Origin: Actinokineospora auranticolor
GTDB lineage: Bacteria > Actinomycetota > Actinomycetes > Mycobacteriales > Pseudonocardiaceae
Reading direction: 5' to 3'
Assembly: GCF_002934265.1 (NCBI RefSeq)
Contig: NZ_PTIX01000002.1
Location: 310,001 to 374,000 of the forward strand
DNA: 64,000 bases
Both the position numbers and the translations under genes were made by a program. This document shows positions 34,496 to 42,985 of this stretch, one piece after another (the first letter of the stretch is position 1; each line of letters starts with the position of its first letter). The notes under the pieces are model-generated. The model was given only the letters and a program-made list of their open reading frames with translations, did no database searches and had not been told where the DNA came from.

Positions 34496-35473
34496 GTGCC
34501 GTTCTCCTCGACCGAGTTCGCCGCCGAACTGCGCAGGCTGCGCCGGGGCCGCGGTGTGCAGGGACCGCGCATCGGCGACGAGGTGGGTCCCGCGCTGCGC
34601 GCGCTGTGCGCGATCACCCCGCACGACTCCCACGCCGCGATCCGGGAGAAGCTCGGCGCCCGGATCGCCCACCTGGGTGCCGCGCTGCCGCACGACCTGC
34701 GGATCGCCGTGGGCACCGCGCTCGCGCTGGATCCCGGCTCCTCGGCCAAGTTCCTCAACGACCGGATGCGGGCGCTGGCCGACCGGTTCGACCGGGATGT
34801 GCGCACCGTGCGGCGGCGCATCGACGAGGCGCTGGACCTGCTCGCCGAACACGCGGCGCTGCACCAGGCACCGGACCTCGCCCAGCCCACCGGTCCGGCC
34901 GCGCCGCGACCCGGGACCGGGCCGTGGCGCGTCGAACGGCTGGAAGCGGTGGTGCGCCTGGACGCGGGCGCGCCGGAGTGCATCGAGCGCCGCACGATCG
35001 TGGCCGAGCGCGACCTCGGTGACCGGATCGTGGTGCCGGTCAGCCCCCGGTCGGTCGACCCCGGTTCGACGGCGCCCGTGCGCTCGTACTTCGGCGCGGA
35101 GCTGCTCGACACCGTGCCGCGCGCGGACGGCGGCTGCCTGCTGGAACTGCGGCTGCCCACGCCGCTGACGGCGGGCCAGCGGCACGAGTACGGCCTGGTC
35201 GTGGACATGCCGCGGGCCGCGCCCCCACCGCACTACATGTACTTACCCGAGCAGCGCTGCGACTCCTTCGACCTGCGCGTGCGCTTCCCCCAGGCCCCGG
35301 TGCCGACCGCGGTCAGCCTGGTGCGCGGCGCGCGCGACCTCGACTCGACCGACACCGAGGACGCCGAGGCGACCACCGTCGACGCGGTGCGCGAGGTGCA
35401 CGCCCGGTTCGACAACCTCACCTCGGGACTCGCCTACGGCCTGCGGTGGCGGTACGCCAACCTGAGCGCCTGA
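34496..35473 (+). CDS. Conserved protein of unknown function, tandem paralog 2
   Basis: The 325-residue product starts at GTG 34496 after CGGAGGGG. It aligns end to end with the product of 33362-34327: same start, R-F-D-R-D-V-R-T-V-R-R-R-I-D-E-A in the HTH-like segment, V-E-R-L-E-A-V-V-R-L-D with E-C-I-E-R-R-T-I-V, H-E-Y-G-L-V in the C-terminal part and a final G-L-A-Y-G-L-R-W. It differs by a Pro/Ala linker near residue 128-142. The pair arose by tandem duplication and has diverged substantially. Function unknown. Confidence 0.65.
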   Translation: MPFSSTEFAAELRRLRRGRGVQGPRIGDEVGPALRALCAITPHDSHAAIREKLGARIAHLGAALPHDLRIAVGTALALDPGSSAKFLNDRMRALADRFDRDVRTVRRRIDEALDLLAEHAALHQAPDLAQPTGPAAPRPGTGPWRVERLEAVVRLDAGAPECIERRTIVAERDLGDRIVVPVSPRSVDPGSTAPVRSYFGAELLDTVPRADGGCLLELRLPTPLTAGQRHEYGLVVDMPRAAPPPHYMYLPEQRCDSFDLRVRFPQAPVPTAVSLVRGARDLDSTDTEDAEATTVDAVREVHARFDNLTSGLAYGLRWRYANLSA

Positions 35474-35563
35474 ACAACCGGTCCGGAATCGACAGGTCCA
35501 CAGCGGACTATCGACGCCGAACCCGTCCGCAACAATTCGACGACACCGCCGGTCGATTCCGAC

Positions 35564-36049
35564 TCAGTCAATGGTGTATTCGCCATCGGTACCGGGAGCG
35601 GCGAATCTACCGAGTTCCGCGTAGACGGAGTCGCGCACGATCCAGATGTGTCCGGTGAAGGTGGGCTGCTTGTAGCTCTCACCGGGGTTGAGGGCGTTGT
35701 AGAGCACTTCGCGACCGTCGAAGTCGACCCAGTAGATGACGACCCGATCGGACCTGAGGTTGGCGAACGTGATCGTGACCCCGTGGTCGGACGGTGGGGA
35801 CCGGTCCGCGGACGGCCGGGGGAACGCCGGCGTCGACCCGATGGCGGTCGGCTCACTGCTCGGCGACTCGCTGGTGGTCGGTTCCGCGGTGTCGGACGGA
35901 TCTTCGGACGGCGACCGCGGCGCCGTCGTCCGCGTCGAGACCTCCCCCGCCACCGCCGTGGCCGTGACCGCCAGGCCCGTCACCTGCGCCGAGCACCCGG
36001 CCACCGAGACCGCCACTGCGGCCAGCAGAACCACGACCACACCGCGCAC
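35564..36049 (-). CDS. Lipoprotein with von Hippel-Lindau beta-like domain
   Basis: The 161-residue product starts at GTG 36049 with GAGGAGG six bases upstream. The lipoprotein signal is V-V-V-V-L-L-A-A-V-A-V-S-V-A-G-C with the acylated Cys near residue 18. A Ser/Thr/Pro/Glu-rich spacer to about residue 80 crosses the wall. The C-terminal domain (about 85-150) has F-A-N-L-R-S-D-R-V-V-I-Y-W-V-D-F-D-G, then L-Y-N-A-L-N-P-G-E-S-Y-x-Q-x-T-F-x-G-H-I-W-x-V-R-D, matching the VHL beta-domain pattern. In animals this domain binds hydroxyproline peptides; in bacteria its role is unknown. Confidence 0.75.
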   Translation of the reverse strand: MRGVVVVLLAAVAVSVAGCSAQVTGLAVTATAVAGEVSTRTTAPRSPSEDPSDTAEPTTSESPSSEPTAIGSTPAFPRPSADRSPPSDHGVTITFANLRSDRVVIYWVDFDGREVLYNALNPGESYKQPTFTGHIWIVRDSVYAELGRFAAPGTDGEYTID

Positions 36050-36099
36050 GCGCCGCCTCCTCGGAAACGATCTGAAGTCTGGCGGCACCCTAGCCGGGA

Positions 36100-37164
36100 T
36101 TACCGACTCGCGAGCCGCACGTCGCCGAACACCACGTGCCGGGTCAGCGGGAGCTGGAGGAAGGCGTGCGGGAAGCCCAGCGGCACCTCGCTGACCGCCG
36201 CCAGCCGGGCCACGTGCGCGTCGGCCAGCTCGACGTCGAGCGCGCCGAGGTTGTCCGCCAGCTGCGCCGCGGTCCGCGCCCCGGTGATCGTCGAGGTCAC
36301 ACCGGGGTTGAGCAGCGTCCAGGCCAGCGCGACCCGCGACGGCGTGGTGCCGATCTCCGCGGCGACCTCCTTGACCGCGTCGGCGATGCCGAGCGACCGC
36401 TCGGTCAACGCCCCGTTCCCCAGCGCGATGTCCCGGCGCGTCCCCTCGGCCGACACCGGGGCGCCGGTGGGCGCCAGGTCGGCGTGGGAGTACTTCCCGG
36501 TCAGCACCCCACTGCCCAGCGGCGACCACGGCACCACGCCGAGCCCCATCTCCCCCGCCATCGGGATGAGGTCGCGCTCGACGGTGCGCTCCAGCAGGCT
36601 GTACTCGATCTGCAGCGCGATCAGCGGGGACCACCCGCGCAGGTCGGCGACGGCCTGCATGCGCGAGACCTGCCAGGCCGGGGTGTCGGAGATGCCGAGG
36701 TAGAGGACCTTGCCCGCGCGGACCAGGTCGTCCATCGCGCGCAGGATCTCCTCGACCGGCGTAGTGGCGTCCCACGCGTGCAGGTAGAGCAGGTCCAGGT
36801 AGTCGGTCTTGAGCCGGTCGAGGCTGCGCTCGACCGAGCGGACCATGCTCTTGCGGTGGTTGCCGCCGGAGTTCGGGTCGTCGGCCTGGCTGCTGAGGGT
36901 GTACTTGGTGGCGAGCACGAGCCGGTCGCGCCTGCCCACCGCGAACTAGCCGACCAGCGACTCCGAGGTGCCGTTGGTGTAGTTGTTCGCCGTGTCGACG
37001 AAGTTCCCGCCCCGGTCGACGTAGGTGTCGAACAGGTGCTGGGCGTCGTCCTTGTCGGCACCCCACCCCCAGTCCGCGCCGAAGGTCATCGCGCCCAGCG
37101 ACAGCGGCGAGACGCGCAGCCCGGACCGGCCGAGCAGGCGGTAGGTGTCGAGTGAGTTTGTCAC
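36100..37164 (-). pseudogene. Aldo/keto reductase interrupted by an in-frame amber codon
   Basis: From GTG 37164 the frame encodes a standard aldo/keto reductase (catalytic D57 and Y62 in N-F-V-D-T-A-N-N-Y, then after the break L-A-T-K-Y and L-Y-L-H-A-W-D). The total of 354 codons is the usual length. Codon 73 is TAG (36946-36948), where the family has a residue after S-E-S-L-V-G and before F-A-V-G-R-R-D-R-L-V-L-A-T-K. Reading resumes in the same frame with no other defect. A single GAG-to-TAG change would explain it. It is next to a regulator lacking its HTH. Confidence 0.75.
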
Positions 37165-37342
37165 GGTTCCTCTCCTGTCTCCGTCAACTGCCACCAGGCT
37201 GCCGGGCTCGAGCACCCGCGTGAAGGGAGCCTTGATCCTGGGACCGCCAGCGCTGTGACATTCCCTCCCACCACCCACCCCCTCTTCCCCACCCGGCATC
37301 GTCCCCGACTCGGCGAGCCAACGCGGACGCTGTCGGACCCAC

Positions 37343-37984
37343 GTGAGGGCAGACGGAGTTCGTGGGAGCGACGACCCCACCGCAACCGGTTCAACCAACA
37401 AAACGGCTGGTGGACGGTCCCTGCCGGGTGGCTGGTCGCCGCTGCCCGCGATGCTGCTCGACCACGCCTTCGACATGCTCGCGTGGAAACCGGAGATGTC
37501 CCGGCTGCTGCTCGACTTCGACACCGTGCCGGACGCCCCGCGCAACGTCATGGCGCTGTGCCTGCTCACGCCGCGGTTCCGCGACTTCTACCTCGACCGC
37601 GAGCGGATCATGCGGATCGCGGTGGCCGACCTGCGCGCCGCGTGGGCCGCGCACCCGGCGGACGCCGCGCTGGCCGGGCTCGTGCGCGACCTGTCCCGCA
37701 GTCCCGAGTTCACCCGGTTGTGGGACCTGCGGGACGTGCGGGTCAACGGGCGCGGGCGCAAACCGCTGCGGCACCCGGGGGTCGGGCAGCTGGCGGTCGA
37801 CTACGAGGTGCTGAACCCGTTGCAGAAGCCGGGTCTGCGGTTGGTGGTCTACCCCGCGGCGGACGCGGCGTCGCAGTCCGCCTTGGACGAGTCGGCGCGG
37901 TCGCTACCGGCCGTCCCAGCGGACGGTGACCTCGGGGAAACCGCGGGTGGGGCAGTCCAGCAGCGGGGTCGGGGTGCCGCGTAG
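37343..37984 (+). pseudogene. MmyB-type regulator fragment: ligand-binding domain without HTH
   Basis: From about 37435 the frame matches the C-terminal ligand-binding domain of MmyB-like XRE regulators: F-D-M-L-A-W, P-R-N-V-M-A-L-C-L-L, R-I-A-V-A-D-L-R-A-A-W-A-A-H, E-F-T-R-L-W and H-P-G-V-G-Q-L-A-V-D-Y-E-V-L. The expected N-terminal helix-turn-helix (about 80-90 residues) is absent; the preceding codons are not gene-like. The last 25 codons are also atypical and overlap the convergent hydrolase gene by about 80 bases. It is probably a truncated, inactive copy. MmyB regulators usually sit beside the oxidoreductase they control, here the broken aldo/keto reductase. Confidence 0.6.
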
Positions 37985-39019
37985 GAAGCGGTCGAGGAAG
38001 GCGCGGACGTAGGTCCGCTGCACCCGCACCGCGCGCGCCGGGGTGACCGTGCCGAACAGCTCCGCGTAGACCTCGGCGGGCAATTGGTCCAGTCCACCGG
38101 GTGCGACGTAGAAAGGCGCGTCGGTGAAGCTGTAGTGGCCCATGGTGTCCGCGGCGAGGTGCCTGCCCCAGCCGGACTGGGCGTCGCGCCACCGGGTCCA
38201 CGAGTCGAAGTGCCAGGCACCGGTCAGCAGGAGCGCGGGGACCGGGACGCCCTCGGTGGTGACGGGGGCCGACAGTCCCCCGTCGAGGTCGGCGGCGGCG
38301 CGGATCCGGCCGTCGAGGCGCGCGGCCTCGAAGGCGGTGGCCCCACCGGCGGAGTGGCCGATCGCGGCGACGCGGCGTGGGTCGACGGAGTTCTGCCAAC
38401 GCCGGGAGACGGCGGTGAGCGCGAAGGACAGGTCGCGGGCCCGGTAGGTGATCGCGGCGGCGACGTCCTCGGGGGTCTCCTCGGCAGGCCGGTCGTGGGT
38501 GATCACGCGGCCGTCGGGGAACTTCACGGCCGCGGCCTCGTAGGTGTGGTCCACGCCGACGACCAGGTAGCCGTGGCTGGCGAGGTCCTCGGCGAGCGCG
38601 GTCCCAGTCGCGCGACTACCGCCGTAGCCGTGGCTGACCAGCACGACCGGCAGCCTGCCGGGCAGGATCGGGGCGTCCAGGACGGCCGTCGGCGTGATCG
38701 ACCGCAGGGAGTCCCGGGGCGCGCCGAGGGCACCCTCCAGCGCGCGGGTCACCTCGGTGGGCGCGTACTCCGCCCGAGGCCTGCCCGCGGCGGAGCGGGT
38801 GGGGTACCAGGTCTGGACCATTAGCTCGCGGGGTCGCGGGGTGGGCGCCCAGGTGTCCACACGGGACTGGTCCACCAGGTGCACCGAGGTGGTGGCGACC
38901 GGGTACCCGCCCGTGGGCTCGGGCAGCCGGACCACCGCGGCCGCGCCCGCCGAGGGTGCCGCGACCAGCGCCAACACGCCTACCAGCACCGAAACCAGGA
39001 CAAACAGCCTCGACCGCAT
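37904..39019 (-). CDS. Secreted alpha/beta hydrolase (PAF-acetylhydrolase-like)
   Basis: The 371-residue product (ATG 39019) has a Sec signal peptide ending near A-G-A (about residue 26). The alpha/beta fold shows the oxyanion segment L-V-S-H-G-Y-G-G-S-R near 130, the nucleophile elbow G-H-S-A-G-G near 222 and a late His in D-T-M-G-H-Y-S-F-T-D. It resembles platelet-activating factor acetylhydrolase-like esterases common in actinomycetes. The substrate is probably an ester. The 3' end overlaps the convergent regulator remnant. Confidence 0.82.
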   Translation of the reverse strand: MRSRLFVLVSVLVGVLALVAAPSAGAAAVVRLPEPTGGYPVATTSVHLVDQSRVDTWAPTPRPRELMVQTWYPTRSAAGRPRAEYAPTEVTRALEGALGAPRDSLRSITPTAVLDAPILPGRLPVVLVSHGYGGSRATGTALAEDLASHGYLVVGVDHTYEAAAVKFPDGRVITHDRPAEETPEDVAAAITYRARDLSFALTAVSRRWQNSVDPRRVAAIGHSAGGATAFEAARLDGRIRAAADLDGGLSAPVTTEGVPVPALLLTGAWHFDSWTRWRDAQSGWGRHLAADTMGHYSFTDAPFYVAPGGLDQLPAEVYAELFGTVTPARAVRVQRTYVRAFLDRFLRGTPTPLLDCPTRGFPEVTVRWDGR

Positions 39020-39264
39020 GCGGCAGACCGTAGCCACCCGGTCGGCCGTTGGTCTAGACCTACGGCCGACCGCTCGAGGAACCGGTGATCGCCGCTGGTC
39101 GACGGCGGGACAGCGCCCGGGCCGGGCTCCGGTGGTTCGAGCGGGTGGAGACCGGGTTCGAATCGGGGGACCACGGGGCCGGGTCGACCAGCGCTACGCG
39201 GGTCGTCCGTGGTCCGCCGGGAAATCGAACGCGGGATGCCGCGGGCCGCTCCAGGCCCGCGGTG

Positions 39265-39744
39265 TCAGTCGGAGTCGACGTCGCGCACGCGCTTGCGGGC
39301 GTTGAGCACGGAATTGTGCCGATAAGCCTCAGCCGTCGCGGGCGCGCTCGGTGGTGCCGGTTCGGTGAAGGAGCGGATGAGGTTCACCACCGCCTGCCGC
39401 TGTTCCTCGGTGAGCCGCATGACGAGCTCGCGCACCTCGGTCACGGTGGCCGTCGGCCTGCCCGCGCGGGCCGGTTCGTACCGCGTGGGATCGAGTTTCG
39501 CCAGCTCCAGCGCCTCGCGCGGATCCACGTCCACGGCCAGCGCCGCGTTGATGACGGTATCCGCTTTGGGCCGGAACGGTTTTCGGTCCGCCCTCCGCCC
39601 GCTTTCCAGTTGTTGCCACGAGGTGCGTGAGAAGCGGGCCTTCTGGGCCGCGTCCTCCTGCGACCAGCCCTTGTCGTCCCTTGCTCGACGCAGAACTTCC
39701 CCGAGTGGCCAAGAGGTCTTGTCTTCACCGTCCCGCCCGGTCAT
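39265..39744 (-). CDS. XRE family transcriptional regulator
   Basis: The 159-residue product has an HTH_3 domain in the first 75 residues: L-R-R-A-R-D-D-K-G-W-S-Q-E-D-A-A-Q-K-A-R-(F)-S-R-T-S-W-Q-Q-L-E-S-G-R-R. The C-terminal part is a short helical region with L-T-E-E-Q-R-Q-A-V-V-N-L-I-R-S-F. No catalytic or membrane features. It stands alone, with gene-poor DNA on its promoter side, so its target is unknown. The residue run here is split by the uncertain F. Confidence 0.75.
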   Translation of the reverse strand: MTGRDGEDKTSWPLGEVLRRARDDKGWSQEDAAQKARFSRTSWQQLESGRRADRKPFRPKADTVINAALAVDVDPREALELAKLDPTRYEPARAGRPTATVTEVRELVMRLTEEQRQAVVNLIRSFTEPAPPSAPATAEAYRHNSVLNARKRVRDVDSD

Positions 39745-40512
39745 GGCGGAGATGATCCCGCATAGTCGCCGACATGACGACCGTGAAACGCCAATGCCTT
39801 TATGTTGCTAATTGTTTCTGCGTTGTAGGCAACACTGCGCCGAGTCCGATGCCCGCCGGCCGCCCCATCCGCCAGAGGCATTCGACCCGTGGCGGCCACC
39901 ACACTGTCCACTGTGGACGAGAGAAGTAGGCGGCGGACCGGGCCGGTTTTACCCGATCGGGTGATATCCCGGTGCCGTTTTTTCGCTGACCCGGACAATT
40001 CGTGCGGTCGGCCATCAAGTTGTCACCAGACAAATTTCTCTCCCGGGCGGAACGCGATGCCGGGAACGAAAGCCGGACCCGGGCGCGCGCGTTCATCCCC
40101 GGGCGACGCGGCACCACCACCCGGTACCGCGTGCCACCGCTGTCCCGGCCGCGGGGAATGGGGTAACCACCAAACAATCGTCACCGCGCCCTTCGGCGCC
40201 CGGCAATTCCCGGCGCGCCCGCGGCGGACGCGGCGACCGCCCGCGTGGGCGCGCTCCCGACGCCGTGCGCGCAGGGTGAGCGCTTTTATCGGGCCCACCC
40301 GAACGGGTCGGCGGAGCGGAACCCGCGCGGGCAAGCCACCGAACGTGGCCGCGTCACCCGAACAGCGCACCCCCGGCCCGCGACGACCGGGTGGAGTACC
40401 CCCCGATCGGCCACCCGGGGGTGTCGTCGTCGCCTGTCGGACGAGCGGGTCGCTTACCCTGCGAAGTAAGCCGTGAGCATCCAGTCGCCAGCACGTCGTG
40501 AGGCAGGGCCCC
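39745..40512. other. Gene-poor region of about 770 bases
   Basis: Frames across this stretch lack conserved-looking protein sequence and codon bias. The left end is less GC-rich and should carry the promoter of the XRE gene. It holds a perfect GTCCACTGTGGAC palindrome (39906-39918) and, near the right end, GCTTAC...GTAAGC arms (40452-40457 and 40466-40471) before the type VII-associated gene. Otherwise nothing recognisable. Confidence 0.45.
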
Positions 40513-41283
40513 GTGGCATCACCGATGTCGACACCGCGCAGGCCCCCCGAGGTCACCTCGGGGGTGCGGGCGCGGGCCAGGTTCGCACCCAACAGCTGGA
40601 TCCCCGTGCTCGCGCCGGGGTCCACTGAGGTCGTCGGGCGGTTCTGGGTGGACGCGGGCGGCGAGGTCACCGACGAGTTCATCCCCAACCCGAACTACCG
40701 CGAGTGCGCCCCGCCGGTCATCACCCACGAGATGCGCTCCTGGGCGATGTACAACCCCGGCGGCTGGGTGGAGGTCTTCGACCCGGCCCACCCGGGACCG
40801 CAGCGACCGCCGTGGGCGCTGGTCGGCCGGTACCCGGTGGACGGTCAGGGCTGGATCATCGACGCCTTCCAGCCGAACCCGAACTACCGGCCGTCCCCGG
40901 TCGCGCTGGGCTGGCCCAAGCCGCGCACCGAGGCCGAGTCGGTCCTGCAGCTCGCGCACACCGGTCAGATCGAGTACCGCGAGGCGGTGCTGGCGGTCAT
41001 GGCCGCGACCCTGGTGCTGCCCGCCGACCCGAACCGCCCGCCGCGCACCCGGCTGGTGCTGCGCGACCGGGTGGTGGACGCGTTCGTCAGCCAGGACGCG
41101 ATGCCGGGCGCGTGGCCCGGCCACTGGCAGCAGTTCAGCGGCGTCGAGGTCGCCCTGCTGATCCGCAGGCTCTCCGACGTCCCGGGCGGCCCACCGGACC
41201 TGCTCCTGCACGCCGCCCCCGACCTGCAGGTCCGCATCCCGGGCACGGTGCTGGTGGAGGCCCTGCGGATCATCACGGACTGA
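40513..41283 (+). CDS. Type VII secretion-associated domain protein
   Basis: The product is about 256 residues; the start is uncertain between GTG 40498, GTG 40513 and ATG 40525. It contains two copies of a N-P-N-Y-R motif (near 60 and 125), P-G-G-W-V-E-V-F-D-P and G-x-Y-P-V-D-G-Q-G-W-I-I, and ends with I-P-G-T-V-L-V-E-A-L. The region from the second motif on aligns by eye with the C-terminal part of the protein encoded at 4235-6580, so the two belong to one family. No signal peptide or membrane span. Such proteins are linked with type VII secretion loci in actinobacteria; biochemical role unknown. Confidence 0.65.
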   Translation: MASPMSTPRRPPEVTSGVRARARFAPNSWIPVLAPGSTEVVGRFWVDAGGEVTDEFIPNPNYRECAPPVITHEMRSWAMYNPGGWVEVFDPAHPGPQRPPWALVGRYPVDGQGWIIDAFQPNPNYRPSPVALGWPKPRTEAESVLQLAHTGQIEYREAVLAVMAATLVLPADPNRPPRTRLVLRDRVVDAFVSQDAMPGAWPGHWQQFSGVEVALLIRRLSDVPGGPPDLLLHAAPDLQVRIPGTVLVEALRIITD

Positions 41284-41585
41284 CCAGGGCCAGCAGGGAA
41301 CCCTCGGTGAAGCGGCAGCCGGGGTGCCGTGCGCGCGACGGCGAGCATGCCGGGTGACAGGTCGACGCCCGCGACGTCGGTGCCCCGCGCGCGCAGGAAG
41401 CCCGTCACCCGACCGGTTCCACAGCCCGCGTCGAGCACGGGGCCGCGCACCAGTTCGGCGAAGGCGCCCAGCACGGCCCGGTCGATCGGGTGGTCGTCGT
41501 CGATGGTCGGGACCACCGCCGCGTACCCGGTCGCCACGGCGTCGAAGGCCGCGCGGGTCCGCTCCTGGCCGTCGTTGATCGACAT
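41273..41585 (-). pseudogene. Truncated, frameshifted SAM methyltransferase
   Basis: From 41585 the minus strand encodes the N-terminal 85 residues of a class I methyltransferase (R-A-A-F-D-A-V-A-T-G-Y-A-A-V, then V-L-D-A-G-C-G-T-G-R-V-T-G and G-V-D-L-S-P-G-M-L-A-V-A-R). Near 41330 the natural continuation H-P-G-C-R-F-T-E-G-S-L-L-A-L appears in another frame and stops at 41273. The remaining two thirds of the enzyme are missing, and the end runs into the convergent type VII-associated gene. It is a remnant. Confidence 0.65.
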
Positions 41586-41606
41586 GCCGACGACCGTAGC
41601 GACGGC

Positions 41607-42923
41607 TCAATCCGCGCCGAGGTCCTCGGTGCGGGCGATGTCGGCGAGCCGGTCGAGCGCGGCGGCGAGGGTCGGCAGGGGTGGCGACGCCGTGGCGAGC
41701 CGGACCGCGTGCGGGGCCCGGGCGGTGGCGACGGTGAAGGCGGCGGCCGGGGTGATGGCGATGCCGGAGCGGGCCGCGGCGGCCACGAACGTCTCGGCGC
41801 GCCAGTGCGCGGGCAGGCGCCACCAGCAGTGGTAGGCGCGGGAGTCGGCCTGGACGTCGAAGCCCGCCAGGCGTTCGGCGACCAGGCGCTGCCGGGCCCG
41901 GGCGTCGGCGCGCTTGTCGGCGCGCAGGCGGGTGGCGGTGCCGTCGGTCAGCCAGGCGGTGGCGGCGGCGAGCGCGAAGCCCTGCGGGCCCCAGCCACCG
42001 GTGCGGATGGCGGCGGCGACCTCGGCGCGCAGCGCCCGGCCCGCGATGGCGAAGCCGAGGCTCAGCCCGGGGGCCAGCCGCTTGGAGAGGCTGTCGACGA
42101 CGACCGCGCGGTCGGGCAGCAGGGCGGCGAGCGGCGGGTCGTCGTGCAGGAAGCCGTAGATGGTGTCCTCGATGAGCGGGATCCCCTTGTCCGCCAGCAC
42201 TTCGGCCACCTCGGCGCGGCGGACGGCGCTCATCGACACGCCGAGTGGGTTGTGCAGCGCGGGTTGCAGGTACACCGCGCGCAGTGGACCGGCCGCGCGC
42301 AGGGCCGCGGGCGTGACGCCTTCGCCGTCGACGGCCAGTGGCACCAGCGTGACGCCGAGCCGCGCGGCGATCCCCTTGACGACCGCGTACGTCAACTCCT
42401 CGACGCCCAGCCGCTCCCCCGGCGGCACCATCGCGGCGATGACGCCCGCGATGGCCTGCCTGCCGTTGCCCGCGAACAGCACGTCCTGCGGCTGGGGCGA
42501 CCAGCCGTCGCGGGCCAGCGCGACCGCCGCCGCCTCCCGGGCCGCCAGGGTGCCCGCGACCCCGACGGCGCGGATCGCGTCGGCCATGGCGGCGGGTTTG
42601 ACCTGCTTGCGCAGGCTCTCCGCGAGGAGGTCCGCGTGCTCGGGCAGGACCGGGAAGTTCAGCTCCAGGTCGACCGCGAGCGCGGCGGGTTCGGCGAGCA
42701 CCGGGCCGGGCAGGCGGGTGCCCGCGCGCACGAACGTGCCCCGGCCGACCTCGCCGACCACCAGGCCCCGGCGCACCAGCTCGCCGTAGACGCGGGAGGC
42801 CGTGGAGGCGGCGATGCCGTGGGTCCGGGCGAACCGGCGCTGGGTGGGCAGCCGCTCGCCCGGTTTCAGCCTGCCCGCCGCGATGTCGGCGGCGATCCGG
42901 TCGGCGACCTGGCGGTAGTCCAT
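41607..42923 (-). CDS. MocR-type regulator (GntR HTH plus aminotransferase-like domain)
   Basis: The 438-residue product starts at ATG 42923, with GGAG six bases upstream. Residues 1-75 form a GntR winged helix (L-P-T-Q-R-R-F-A-R-T-H-G-I-A-A-S-T-A-S-R-V-Y). The rest is a fold type I PLP domain with N-P-L-G near 235, E-D-T-I-Y near 265 and the PLP lysine in D-S-L-S-K-R-L-A-P-G. MocR proteins use PLP as effector sensor. It is divergent by only 62 bases from an alpha/beta hydrolase, its likely target. Confidence 0.88.
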   Translation of the reverse strand: MDYRQVADRIAADIAAGRLKPGERLPTQRRFARTHGIAASTASRVYGELVRRGLVVGEVGRGTFVRAGTRLPGPVLAEPAALAVDLELNFPVLPEHADLLAESLRKQVKPAAMADAIRAVGVAGTLAAREAAAVALARDGWSPQPQDVLFAGNGRQAIAGVIAAMVPPGERLGVEELTYAVVKGIAARLGVTLVPLAVDGEGVTPAALRAAGPLRAVYLQPALHNPLGVSMSAVRRAEVAEVLADKGIPLIEDTIYGFLHDDPPLAALLPDRAVVVDSLSKRLAPGLSLGFAIAGRALRAEVAAAIRTGGWGPQGFALAAATAWLTDGTATRLRADKRADARARQRLVAERLAGFDVQADSRAYHCWWRLPAHWRAETFVAAAARSGIAITPAAAFTVATARAPHAVRLATASPPLPTLAAALDRLADIARTEDLGAD

Positions 42924-42924
42924 C

Positions 42925-42953
42925 GATTGCTCCGAGGGCATTGTTTTGATTGC
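42925..42953. promoter_or_regulatory. Direct GATTGC repeats in the MocR/hydrolase promoter
   Basis: GATTGC occurs at 42925-42930 and 42948-42953, 23 bases apart. Direct repeats about two turns apart are typical of MocR-binding regions. The segment also contains an AT-rich TTGTTTTGAT stretch that likely forms part of a promoter. Confidence 0.4.
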
Positions 42954-42985
42954 ACCGCGACTATAGCGCGAATACCTTCGAAACC

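Noticed and set aside
39150-39175. GGTTCGAATC, resembling a tRNA T-loop
   Set aside because: The flanking bases do not form a T-stem and no acceptor, D or anticodon arms can be drawn.
40023-40688. Minus-strand frame in the gene-poor gap
   Set aside because: Low-complexity Arg/Gly/Ala sequence, no ribosome-binding site, and it overlaps the start of the type VII-associated gene.
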